From NCBI GenBank assembly GCA_900545905.1, contig URBA01000107.1, positions 1-5,652 of the forward strand: DNA of 5,652 nt, written 5' to 3'. A program made the position numbers and the translations under genes. This document shows, piece by piece, positions 1 to 5,652 of this stretch; within the stretch, counting starts at the first letter, position 1, and each line of letters opens with the position of its first letter. The stretch is from an uncultured Collinsella sp. Lineage in GTDB: Bacteria; Actinomycetota; Coriobacteriia; Coriobacteriales; Coriobacteriaceae. The notes under the pieces were generated by a model, which made no database searches, was not told where the DNA came from, and saw nothing but the letters and a program-made list of their open reading frames with translations.

Positions 1-2
1 AT

Positions 3-695
3 ACCGTCGAGTCCGGCCCCATGGTCGATACCTCCTACTACAACTTCACCGCGCTCAACGCGCCCATGGATCACCCGAGCCGCTCGGCTCGCGACACGTT
101 CTATGTGGTCGACAACAACCCCGGTAGCGTCGCACACCCCGAGGCTCACGCCCACGGCGAGTCCGACGTACTGCTGCGCACCCAGACCTCGGGTGTGCAG
201 ATCCACACCATGGAGTCGCAAAAGCCGCCCATCTACATGATCTGCCCGGGCACCGTCTATCGTCCCGACACGGCCGACGCCTGCCACCTGCCGCAGTTCA
301 ACCAGATCGAGGGCCTGGTCGTCGACGAGGGCATCACCTTTGGCGACCTGAAGGGCACGCTCGACTACTTTGTTAAGTGCATGTTTGGCGAGGATCGCAA
401 GACGCGCTATCGCCCGCACTTCTTCCCCTTCACCGAGCCTTCCTGCGAGGTGGACGTGAGCTGCCACGTGTGCGGCGGCAAGGGCTGCAACTTCTGCAAG
501 CACAGCGGCTGGATCGAGATCCTGGGCTGTGGCATGGTCGACCCCAACGTCCTGATCAACTGCGGCATCGACCCCGAGAAGTACACCGGCTTCGCCTTTG
601 GTATTGGCGCCGAGCGCGTCGCGGCACTGCGCTACGACCTGCCCGACCTGCGCACGTTGATGACTGGTGACATGAGGTTCTTGAACCAGTTCTAG
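3..695 (+). CDS. pheS: Phenylalanine--tRNA ligase alpha subunit, 5'-truncated
   Basis: This is the catalytic subunit of the cytoplasmic (alpha-beta)2 phenylalanyl-tRNA synthetase, which activates Phe with ATP and transfers it to tRNA-Phe. The reading frame is open from base 3. About 230 residues are visible of a family length near 340-350, so the N-terminal coiled-coil arm and part of the core are missing. Class II synthetase features are clear. They include NFTALN..DHPSR..DTFYV, the LLRTQTSGVQ segment, motif 2 (GTVYRPDTADACHLPQFNQIEGLVVD) and motif 3 near the end (GFAFGIGAERVAALRY). The Ala of GFAFG (codon 594-596) aligns with the Phe-pocket alanine known as Ala294 in E. coli. Two lineage traits stand out: a His-containing insertion after DTFYV, and a C-x2-C-x4-C-x2-C cluster (codons from 462 to 497). 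The start codon is outside the window. pheT follows after 63 bp, the usual pheST arrangement. Identification is secure. Confidence 0.97.
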   Translation, partial: TVESGPMVDTSYYNFTALNAPMDHPSRSARDTFYVVDNNPGSVAHPEAHAHGESDVLLRTQTSGVQIHTMESQKPPIYMICPGTVYRPDTADACHLPQFNQIEGLVVDEGITFGDLKGTLDYFVKCMFGEDRKTRYRPHFFPFTEPSCEVDVSCHVCGGKGCNFCKHSGWIEILGCGMVDPNVLINCGIDPEKYTGFAFGIGAERVAALRYDLPDLRTLMTGDMRFLNQF

Positions 696-742
696 AACGC
701 TTTCTTCTTAGTTGCAGTTTCCGGCTCAAAGCCGCATTTATG

Positions 743-750
743 AAAGGAGA
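743..750 (+). promoter_or_regulatory. Ribosome binding site of pheT
   Basis: AAAGGAGA lies 8 nt upstream of the ATG at 759 and is a near-perfect anti-16S match. It fixes the pheT start, and no alternative upstream start in the same frame is better placed. Confidence 0.85.
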
Positions 751-758
751 CCAGTTAG

Positions 759-3212
759 ATGCGTGTTTCTTACGACTGGCTCAAGACCATGATCGATATT
801 CCGGAGGATCCCAAGACCCTTTCGGACGAATATATCCGTACCGGTACCGAGGTCGAGGCGATCGACACCGTGGGCGAGTCCTTTGACCACGTGGTGACCG
901 CTCAGGTAATCACCAAGACCCCGCACCCCGATAGCGACCACATGTATGTGTGCTCGGTCGACGTGGGCGACAAGAACCTCGACGCCGATGGCAACCCCGC
1001 TCCGCTGCAGATCGTCTGCGGCGCGCAGAACTTTGAGGCCGGCGACCACATCGTCACGGCCATGATCGGCGCAGTTCTGCCCGGCGACGTCAAGATCAAG
1101 AAGAGCAAGCTTCGCGGTGTCGTGTCCATGGGCATGAACTGCTCCGTGCGCGAGCTCGGTCTGGGCGGCGACCACTCCGGCATCATGATCCTGCCCGAGG
1201 ATACGCCCTGCGGCATGCCGTTTGCCGAGTACGTGGGCTCCAGCGACACCGTGCTCGACTGCGAGATCACACCCAACCGCCCCGACTGCCTGTCCATGAT
1301 TGGCATGGCCCGCGAGACCGGCGCTATTTTCGACCACGATTTCCACGTTGAGCTGCCCGTCATCAAGGCCGAGACCGGCCGCGCGACGGACGACGAGCTT
1401 TCGGTCGAGATTGCCGACGATGGCCTGTGCGACCGCTATGTCGCCCGCATCGTGCGCAACGTGAAGGTGGGCCCGTCGCCTGACTGGATGGTCAAGCGCC
1501 TCAACGCCCTGGGTGTGCGCCCGCACAACAACATCGTCGACATCACCAACTATGTGATGATGCTCACCGGTCAGCCGCTGCACGCCTTTGACCTGGACAC
1601 CTTTGCCGAGCGCGATGGCCACCGTCGTGTGGTGGTTCGCGCCGCCCAGCAGGACGAGAAGTTCACGACGCTCGACGGCGAGGAGCGCGTGCTCGACGCC
1701 GGTATGGGCCTCATCACCGACGGCGAGCGTCCCGTGGCGCTGGCCGGTGTCATGGGTGGCATGGATTCCGAGATTGAGGATGACACCGTCGACGTGATGG
1801 TCGAGAGCGCCTGCTTCAACGCCGGCCGCACCTCGCACACCAGCCGCGACCTTTCGCTGATCTCCGACGCCTCCATTCGCTTTGAGCGCCAAGTTGACGA
1901 GACCGGCTGCGTGGATGTTGCCAACGTTACCTGCGCGCTGATTGAGGAGATCGCCGGCGGCGAGGTCGCTCCCGGCTATGTGGACGTGTTCCCCGCGCCC
2001 AAGACCATCGACAGCATCAAGCTGCGCCTGGCCCGCGTGCACGCCATCTGCGGTGCCGACATCGAGTCCGACTTTATCGAGCGCTCGCTCACCCGCCTGG
2101 GCTGCACCGTCGAGCGCGACGGCGAGGACTTTATGGTCACGCCGCCGAGCTTCCGTCCCGACCTGCCGCGTGAGATCGACCTGATCGAGGAGGTCCTGCG
2201 CCTATGGGGCATGGGTCGTGTGACGGCGACCATTCCGGCTGCCAAGAACCACATCGGCGGTCTGACCCGCGAGCAGAAGCTCACTCGTAAGGTCGGCGAG
2301 ATCCTGCGCGCCTGCGGCCTCAACGAGACCACGACCTTTGGCTTTGCCGCCCCGGGCGACCTGGAAAAGATCGGCATGCCCACCGAGGGCCGCGGCTGCC
2401 CCGTGGTGCTTATGAACCCGCTGGTTGCCGAGCAAACCGAGATGCGCCGCTCGCTGCTGCCGGGTCTTTTGCAGTCCGTGGCCTACAACGAGGCCCACGG
2501 CACGCCCAACGTGCACCTGTACGAGGTCGGTAGCCTGTTCCACGGCCGCGAGAACACCAGCCTGCCCAAGGAGACCAAGTCCGTGGCGGGTGTGCTCTCG
2601 GGCCAGTGGAGCGAGCAGTCCTGGAACATGAAGTACCGCAAGCTGCGTTTCTTCTTTGGCAAGGGCATTGTCGAGGAGCTGCTTGCCCAGCTGCGCATCG
2701 AGAAGGTCCGCTTCCGTCCCGTCGAGGGCGAGGGCTATGCCTTCTTGCAGCCGGGTCGCGCCGCCGAGGTTCTGTCCGGCGGTACCGTGCTGGGCTGGGT
2801 TGGCGAGATTCACCCCGAGGCGCGCGAGGCTATGGGCATTGACGAGGTTGTCGTTGCCTTTGAGCTCGACCTGGACAAGCTGATCAAGGGCGCCCGCAAC
2901 CAGGAGAACTACCGTGAGTTCTCGCAGTACCCGGCCGTTGAGCACGACCTTGCTATCGTGGTCGACAACACTGTGACCTGCGAGGATCTTGAGCGCCGTA
3001 TTACCAGCGCCGGAGGCAAGCTGCTCGAGGGTGTGCGCCTGTTCGACGTCTACCGCGATCCCATCCGCATCGGAGCGGGCAAGAAGTCCATGGCCTTTGC
3101 GCTTACGTATCGCTCCGACGACCACACGCTCACCAGCGAAGAGGTCGAAAAAGCGCACCAGAAGATCGTCACCAAGGTGTGCAAGGGCGTAAACGGCGAG
3201 GTCCGCGGCTAG
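759..3212 (+). CDS. pheT: Phenylalanine--tRNA ligase beta subunit
   Basis: This is the beta subunit of phenylalanyl-tRNA synthetase. It binds tRNA-Phe and, through its B3/B4 editing domain, hydrolyses Tyr misattached to tRNA-Phe. At 817 residues it is full length for the long bacterial type. Domains by eye: N-terminal MRVSYDWLKTMIDIP; an EMAP-like tRNA-binding domain at about 42-155 (HPDSDHMYVCSVDVG ... IVCGAQNF ... KIKKSKLRGVVSMGMNCS); B3/B4 at about 215-400 (RPHNNIVDITNYVMMLTGQP, LAGVMGG); B5 at about 415-485 (FRPDLPREIDLIEEVLRLWG); a degenerate class II core (B6/B7) at about 500-710 (MNPLVAEQTEMRRSLLPGLL); and the C-terminal FDX-ACB anticodon-binding domain at about 718-816 (QYPAVEHDLAIVV). 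The ATG at 759 follows a strong ribosome binding site. It is cotranscribed with pheS, and likely transcription stop signals follow the stop codon. No defect is seen. Confidence 0.98.
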   Translation: MRVSYDWLKTMIDIPEDPKTLSDEYIRTGTEVEAIDTVGESFDHVVTAQVITKTPHPDSDHMYVCSVDVGDKNLDADGNPAPLQIVCGAQNFEAGDHIVTAMIGAVLPGDVKIKKSKLRGVVSMGMNCSVRELGLGGDHSGIMILPEDTPCGMPFAEYVGSSDTVLDCEITPNRPDCLSMIGMARETGAIFDHDFHVELPVIKAETGRATDDELSVEIADDGLCDRYVARIVRNVKVGPSPDWMVKRLNALGVRPHNNIVDITNYVMMLTGQPLHAFDLDTFAERDGHRRVVVRAAQQDEKFTTLDGEERVLDAGMGLITDGERPVALAGVMGGMDSEIEDDTVDVMVESACFNAGRTSHTSRDLSLISDASIRFERQVDETGCVDVANVTCALIEEIAGGEVAPGYVDVFPAPKTIDSIKLRLARVHAICGADIESDFIERSLTRLGCTVERDGEDFMVTPPSFRPDLPREIDLIEEVLRLWGMGRVTATIPAAKNHIGGLTREQKLTRKVGEILRACGLNETTTFGFAAPGDLEKIGMPTEGRGCPVVLMNPLVAEQTEMRRSLLPGLLQSVAYNEAHGTPNVHLYEVGSLFHGRENTSLPKETKSVAGVLSGQWSEQSWNMKYRKLRFFFGKGIVEELLAQLRIEKVRFRPVEGEGYAFLQPGRAAEVLSGGTVLGWVGEIHPEAREAMGIDEVVVAFELDLDKLIKGARNQENYREFSQYPAVEHDLAIVVDNTVTCEDLERRITSAGGKLLEGVRLFDVYRDPIRIGAGKKSMAFALTYRSDDHTLTSEEVEKAHQKIVTKVCKGVNGEVRG

Positions 3213-3229
3213 GATTTGCGCTGGGAGCA

Positions 3230-3261
3230 CAGGACCCCTCGGCAGTTGCTGTGGGGTCCTG
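3230..3261 (+). other. GC-rich hairpin after pheT
   Basis: CAGGACCCC (3230-3238) pairs perfectly with GGGGTCCTG (3253-3261), giving a 9-bp stem that begins 17 nt after the pheT stop. The 14-nt loop can add a small inner stem (GCAG/CTGT around TTG). There is no T run after it, so it does not fit a classical intrinsic terminator. It may protect the 3' end of pheST mRNA or slow the polymerase before the stronger terminator further on. The function is inferred only. Confidence 0.5.
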
Positions 3262-3269
3262 CGTGACCG

Positions 3270-3290
3270 CGGTGTTCGGAAAAGACACCG
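3270..3290 (+). other. Small hairpin in the pheT-cbiM intergenic region
   Basis: CGGTGT (3270-3275) and ACACCG (3285-3290) form a perfect 6-bp inverted repeat around a 9-nt loop, TCGGAAAAG. No T tract follows. It could be an RNA hairpin or a protein site, and the sequence does not decide which. It is the second of three inverted repeats in 130 bp downstream of pheT. Confidence 0.3.
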
Positions 3291-3324
3291 TTGAACCTGC
3301 ATATATGACACGCGCATTACATAG

Positions 3325-3357
3325 CGGCGTGCTGCTTTGTCGGCAGCGCGCCGTTTT
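3325..3357 (+). terminator. Rho-independent terminator of pheST
   Basis: CGGCGTGCTGC (3325-3335) pairs with GCAGCGCGCCG (3343-3353) through 11 base pairs, one of them G-U, around a 7-nt loop, TTTGTCG. TTTT (3354-3357) follows directly. A GC-rich stem plus T run is the standard intrinsic terminator form. It lies 112 nt after the pheT stop and upstream of the next operon, so it should separate the two transcripts. The loop also carries the proposed -35 element of the downstream promoter. Confidence 0.7.
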
Positions 3358-3365
3358 GCTATGAT
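3337..3365 (+). promoter_or_regulatory. Predicted sigma70-type promoter of the Ni/Co transporter operon
   Basis: TTGTCG (3337-3342) and TATGAT (3360-3365) are separated by 17 bp. The -10 matches TATAAT at five of six positions and the -35 begins with TTG, so this is a credible housekeeping promoter. Transcription would start near 3372, leaving a leader of about 89 nt before the ATG at 3461. It is inferred from sequence alone, but its position directly before the 28-bp dyad operator supports it. Confidence 0.6.
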
Positions 3366-3375
3366 AGCCCGCGGC

Positions 3376-3403
3376 GTGTTACGAGTCTGACAATACGTAA
3401 CAC
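3376..3403 (+). promoter_or_regulatory. NikR-like operator (28-bp dyad)
   Basis: GTGTTACG (3376-3383) and CGTAACAC (3396-3403) are perfect inverted repeats 12 nt apart, read equally as GTGTTAC-N14-GTAACAC. This fits the motif predicted by comparative genomics for NikR in Desulfovibrio and Geobacter (GTGTTAC-N13/14-GTAACAC). Its overall length also matches the E. coli NikR operator GTATGA-N16-TCATAC (28 bp). It would span about +5 to +32 of the predicted transcript, a position suited to repression. Binding of a nickel-loaded NikR tetramer would shut off uptake when nickel is plentiful. No nikR gene is in the window, so the regulator is inferred. An 8-bp RNA hairpin is the alternative reading. 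Confidence 0.65.
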
Positions 3404-3420
3404 TGGCAAGGTGATTCAAG

Positions 3421-3443
3421 CGGCGTTGCAATTCCGTGCGCCG
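3421..3443 (+). other. Leader hairpin upstream of the cbiM ribosome binding site
   Basis: CGGCGT (3421-3426) pairs with GCGCCG (3438-3443) as five Watson-Crick pairs and one G-U around an 11-nt loop. It ends 6 nt before the ribosome binding site. It could set translation efficiency, but a GC-rich leader easily contains such a stem by chance. It does not resemble a recognisable cobalamin or NiCo riboswitch. Confidence 0.25.
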
Positions 3444-3449
3444 ACAACC

Positions 3450-3455
3450 GGGAGG
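3450..3455 (+). promoter_or_regulatory. Ribosome binding site of cbiM/nikM
   Basis: GGGAGG lies 5 nt before the ATG at 3461. It supports this start, as does the MHIPD N-terminus that the family needs for metal binding. Confidence 0.8.
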
Positions 3456-3460
3456 CGTAC

Positions 3461-4546
3461 ATGCACATTCCAGATAATTATCTGTCCCCGCAGACCGATG
3501 CCGTCATGGCGGTGGCGATGGTGCCCGTTTGGGTCCACTGCATCAAGAAAGTGCGCGCCACGCTCGATCGCGAGCACATGGCTTTCCTGGGTATCTGCGC
3601 CGCATTCTCCTTTTTGCTCATGATGTTCAACGTGCCGCTGCCCGGCGGCACCACAGGCCACGCCGTTGGCGGCGCGCTTATCGCACTGCTGCTGGGCCCC
3701 GAGGCTGCGGCTATCGCTGTCTCGGTCGCGTTGGCGCTTCAGGCGCTGCTGTTTGGCGACGGCGGCATCCTGTCCTTTGGCGCCAACTGCTTCAATATGG
3801 CCTTTGTGCTGCCGTTTGTTGCCGCTATGGTATTCCGCGCGCTCAACAGCCGCCTGCACGACAAGAGCTGGGGCACTTCGGTCTCTGCCATCGTGGGCGG
3901 CTGGGTTGGCTTGTGCGTGGCTGCCCTTTGCGCTGCCATCGAGTTTGGCATTCAGCCGATGCTCTTTACCAACGCCTCGGGTGCCCCGCTGTACTGCCCC
4001 TTCCCGCTGTCTGTTTCCATTCCGGCCATGCTGATCCCGCATATGCTGGTAGCCGGTGTGGTCGAGGGCGTGGCGACCGCCGCTATCTACGGTTTCATTA
4101 AGAAGACGGCGCCGAGCTTTATCGTCGGGCCCGAGGCCGTCGATGGACAGCTTGCTGGCGAGGGCGCAACCGCCAAGAAGACCTCGCTGGTCCCCACGCT
4201 CATCCTGGTCGCCGTGCTTGTCGTGGCCACGCCGCTGGGCCTGCTGGCCACCGGTGACGCATGGGGCGAGTGGGACGCCGAGGGCGCCGCGACCGCCGTC
4301 CAGGAGGCTGGCGACGACAGTCTGCAGGCTTCGGTCGGCCTCGACGCTCCGACCTTTGCCGATGCACTGCCCACGGGCGATTATCTCCAGGCCTATTCCG
4401 AGGAGCAGGGTCTTGGCTTTGGCGGCCAGGCTGCCATGTATATCCTTTCGGGCGTGATTGGCGTGGCGGTGCTCACCATCGTATTCCGCCTGATCTCGCT
4501 GACGGTTAAGGAAAGCGGTGTTCATGGCGACGGTCGAGCTGCCTAG
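3461..4546 (+). CDS. cbiM (nikM): ECF-type nickel/cobalt transporter S component, CbiM/NikM with fused CbiN/NikN-like C-terminal domain
   Basis: This is the membrane substrate-capture subunit of an energy-coupling-factor importer for Ni2+ or Co2+ (361 residues). It begins MHIPDNYLSP. In the solved NikM2 structure the metal is held by the N-terminal amine and backbone of Met1/His2, the His2 side chain and His67. Here His2 and a His at exactly position 67 (GGTTGHAVGG) are both present, so the start at 3461 must be right. Further family marks are LLFGDGGI (97-103) and GANCFNMAF (107-115). About six hydrophobic segments fill residues 12-212. Residues 243-348 add two more membrane segments flanking a roughly 60-residue loop, with TPLGLLATGDAWGEW resembling CbiN/NikN-type fusions. 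This gene leads the operon behind a NikR-like operator, which favours nickel over cobalt. Family assignment is firm and the metal is inferred. Confidence 0.93.
   Translation: MHIPDNYLSPQTDAVMAVAMVPVWVHCIKKVRATLDREHMAFLGICAAFSFLLMMFNVPLPGGTTGHAVGGALIALLLGPEAAAIAVSVALALQALLFGDGGILSFGANCFNMAFVLPFVAAMVFRALNSRLHDKSWGTSVSAIVGGWVGLCVAALCAAIEFGIQPMLFTNASGAPLYCPFPLSVSIPAMLIPHMLVAGVVEGVATAAIYGFIKKTAPSFIVGPEAVDGQLAGEGATAKKTSLVPTLILVAVLVVATPLGLLATGDAWGEWDAEGAATAVQEAGDDSLQASVGLDAPTFADALPTGDYLQAYSEEQGLGFGGQAAMYILSGVIGVAVLTIVFRLISLTVKESGVHGDGRAA
4508..4515 (+). promoter_or_regulatory. Ribosome binding site of cbiQ/nikQ, inside cbiM
   Basis: AAGGAAAG lies within the end of cbiM. It is 8 nt before ATG 4524 and 2 nt before GTG 4518 (11 and 5 nt if counted from the AAGGA core). 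It shows that cbiQ is translated from within its neighbour but does not settle between the two starts. Confidence 0.5.
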
Positions 4547-5360
4547 CTGGCTTGCGGCCGAGGAGCGATACGAGCCCACGGGCGCTCGTCATCGCGTGAT
4601 GCAAAAGAACGTCCTGCACCTGGCGAGCCTGCTTGAGCGGGTTCGCCTGGGTGGAGGTGCGCACGAGGGCGGGTCGATGGTCGACCGCGCCCTTTCTTGC
4701 GTTTCGGCTCCGGTGCGCCTGGTGGGGATGTTCGTTTGCGTCCTGTGCGTGTGTCTGACGCAAAGCCCGCTGTACCTCATGTTGATGGCGGCTATCGTGT
4801 TGGTGCTCGTTGCCGTACGCCCCGTACGCGGGCTGCGGGCAACCTTTGTGCCGGCGCTTGGCGCTGCGGGGCTCGCGGTGGTTCTTGCGCTGCCTGCCCT
4901 GCTGCTGGGTGCTTCTGCCGCGGGCGCCATGCTCAAGATTGCGCTCAAGACCTTCATTAATGTGTCGCTGGTGCTGGGCGTTTCGTGGACCCTCACGTGG
5001 AGCCGCATGTCGGCGGCGCTCAAGATGCTGCATCTACCCGACGAAGTTATCTTTACGTTTGATATGGCGCTCAAGCACATCGAGGTGCTGGGTCGCACGG
5101 CGCACAATCTGTGCGAATCGGTCATGCTGCGCAGCGTTGGCCGTGCGCCTGAGGGGTTTTCGCGTACCGATTCGATCGCGGGTATCATGGGCATGACATT
5201 TATCAAGGCGATGGAATGCAGCCGCGCGATGGACGAGGCCATGCTCTGCCGTGGGTTTGCCGGCGCGTATCCGGCGCCTGCCCGGAGCGCTCTGAGCTGG
5301 CGCGATGCGGTCTATGCGGCGGTCGTGCTGTTGCTGTCGGCGCTGTGTGCGGCGCTGTAG
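4524..5360 (+). CDS. cbiQ (nikQ): ECF-type nickel/cobalt transporter transmembrane T component, CbiQ/NikQ
   Basis: This is the transmembrane coupling subunit that links the ATPases to the CbiM/NikM metal-binding subunit. It has 278 residues from ATG 4524; a GTG two codons upstream (4518) is possible. Hydrophobic segments lie at roughly 64-80, 82-98, 108-129, 140-158 and a C-terminal one at 260-278. The region between the fourth and fifth carries the paired coupling motifs of EcfT proteins: LRS in ESVMLRSVGRAPEGF and CRG in ECSRAMDEAMLCRGF, variants of the usual Ala-Arg-Gly. These short helices dock into the grooves of the ATPase dimer. The first 23 bp overlap cbiM, implying translational coupling and a fixed subunit ratio. 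cbiO follows after 41 bp. Family is well supported; metal specificity is not visible in this subunit. Confidence 0.9.
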   Translation: MATVELPSWLAAEERYEPTGARHRVMQKNVLHLASLLERVRLGGGAHEGGSMVDRALSCVSAPVRLVGMFVCVLCVCLTQSPLYLMLMAAIVLVLVAVRPVRGLRATFVPALGAAGLAVVLALPALLLGASAAGAMLKIALKTFINVSLVLGVSWTLTWSRMSAALKMLHLPDEVIFTFDMALKHIEVLGRTAHNLCESVMLRSVGRAPEGFSRTDSIAGIMGMTFIKAMECSRAMDEAMLCRGFAGAYPAPARSALSWRDAVYAAVVLLLSALCAAL

Positions 5361-5386
5361 CACGGGCGCTGCGGCCGATGTGGATA

Positions 5387-5394
5387 GGGAAAGG
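5387..5394 (+). promoter_or_regulatory. Ribosome binding site favouring the TTG start of cbiO/nikO
   Basis: GGGAAAGG lies 7 nt before TTG 5402. The other in-frame candidate, ATG 5378, has no purine-rich site upstream (the preceding bases are CGCTGCGGCC), so TTG is the better start. Confidence 0.5.
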
Positions 5395-5401
5395 CAACGT
5401 T

Positions 5402-5652
5402 TTGGCAATCGAGATAAATAGCCCTGCGGGTGTTGGGGACGAGCGCGGCGCCGGTGCTGCGCCGCTCATTGAGCTGCGCGACGTGGTGTTTTCCTATGCG
5501 GGGCATACAGTGGTCGACGGTGTTTCGCTGCAGGTGGACCGTGGAGAGCTCGTTGCCCTGCTTGGCCCCAACGGCTGCGGCAAGACGACGATTATGCGCC
5601 TTATCAACGGCCTTGAACTCCCGGACGCAGGGGTATACCTGTTTGACGGGCA
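5402..5652 (+). CDS. cbiO (nikO): ECF-type nickel/cobalt transporter ATP-binding protein, CbiO/NikO, 3'-truncated
   Basis: This is the ABC ATPase that powers metal import with CbiQ and CbiM on the cytoplasmic face of the membrane. Only the first 83 codons are in the window, of a family length near 270-280. From the TTG start, a poorly conserved stretch (MAIEINSPAGVGDERGAGAA) precedes the nucleotide-binding domain, LIELRDVVFSY. Tyr32 is the A-loop residue that stacks on adenine. The Walker A motif GPNGCGKTT spans residues 55-63 with Lys61, followed by IMRLINGLELPDAGVYLFDG. The signature motif, Walker B and H-loop lie beyond the window. An ATG at 5378 would add eight residues but lacks a ribosome binding site. 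That this ATPase serves the Ni/Co system rests on its position directly after cbiQ. Confidence 0.9.
   Translation, partial: MAIEINSPAGVGDERGAGAAPLIELRDVVFSYAGHTVVDGVSLQVDRGELVALLGPNGCGKTTIMRLINGLELPDAGVYLFDG

Noticed and set aside
722..734. Hairpin CGGCT-CAA-AGCCG between pheS and pheT as a terminator or attenuator
   Set aside because: The stem has only 5 bp with a 3-nt loop and no T run. pheS and pheT must be made together, so it is most likely incidental.
738..2042. A 434-codon open frame on the - strand antisense to pheT
   Set aside because: Its translation is low-complexity (rich in Ala, Gly, His, Val and Asp), as expected for the mirror of a GC3-biased gene. It has no recognisable domain, and pheT on the other strand is certain.
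3230..3261. The first hairpin after pheT as the intrinsic terminator
   Set aside because: The stem is strong, but it is followed by CGTGACCGCGG rather than a T run. The hairpin at 3325-3357 with TTTT is the better terminator.
2202..3431. A 409-codon open frame on the - strand over pheT and the intergenic region
   Set aside because: It is also a codon-bias shadow. It would run through the terminator, promoter and operator region, and nothing in the protein is recognisable.
3372..3460. A cobalamin or NiCo riboswitch in the cbiM leader
   Set aside because: GCAATTCCG superficially resembles part of the cobalamin riboswitch core, but the ACTG element is on the wrong side and the ordered stems and B12 box are missing. 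The roughly 89-nt leader is too short for a full cobalamin riboswitch, and I cannot find the NiCo four-way junction. A covariance-model search would settle it.
3416..4579. A 387-codon open frame on the - strand antisense to cbiM
   Set aside because: The composition is Gln/Arg/His/Gly-rich, an antisense artefact of a membrane protein gene. The + strand CbiM assignment is firm.
5378..5401. ATG 5378 as the cbiO start
   Set aside because: It lacks a ribosome binding site, whereas TTG 5402 has GGGAAAGG at good spacing. It cannot be fully excluded.

Overview
The window looks like chromosomal DNA from a high-GC anaerobic actinobacterium. The PheS/PheT sequences and the strongly C/G-ending codon use suggest class Coriobacteriia (a Collinsella/Eggerthella-type gut bacterium). 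That placement is inference from recognition, not a search. All genes lie on the + strand and coding density is high.

Region 1 (1-3212) is the phenylalanyl-tRNA synthetase operon. It holds the C-terminal two thirds of pheS (5' end cut by the window) and, 63 bp downstream, a complete 817-codon pheT. The two subunits form the (alpha-beta)2 enzyme that charges tRNA-Phe. Any pheS promoter or T-box leader lies outside the window.

Region 2 (3213-3460, 248 bp) has no gene but dense signals. It contains two GC-rich hairpins, then a good intrinsic terminator (11-bp stem plus TTTT, 3325-3357) that should end pheST. A sigma70-type promoter (TTGTCG-N17-TATGAT) overlaps that terminator. Immediately downstream is a perfect 28-bp dyad, GTGTTACG-N12-CGTAACAC, which fits the GTGTTAC-N14-GTAACAC pattern predicted for the nickel repressor NikR in delta-proteobacteria. 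A small leader hairpin and a ribosome binding site complete the region.

Region 3 (3461-5652, running off the end) is an ECF-type nickel/cobalt uptake operon. Its genes are a CbiM/NikM metal-binding S component with a fused C-terminal CbiN/NikN-like domain, the CbiQ/NikQ T component (overlapping the first gene by 23 bp), and the start of the CbiO/NikO ATPase. Together they would form a membrane complex that imports Ni2+ or Co2+ using ATP. The NikR-like operator at the predicted transcription start argues for nickel as substrate, repressed when nickel is sufficient.

I see no mobile element, CRISPR array, RNA gene or undescribed multi-gene system. The most informative non-coding signal is the overlapping terminator/promoter/NikR-type operator between the two operons.
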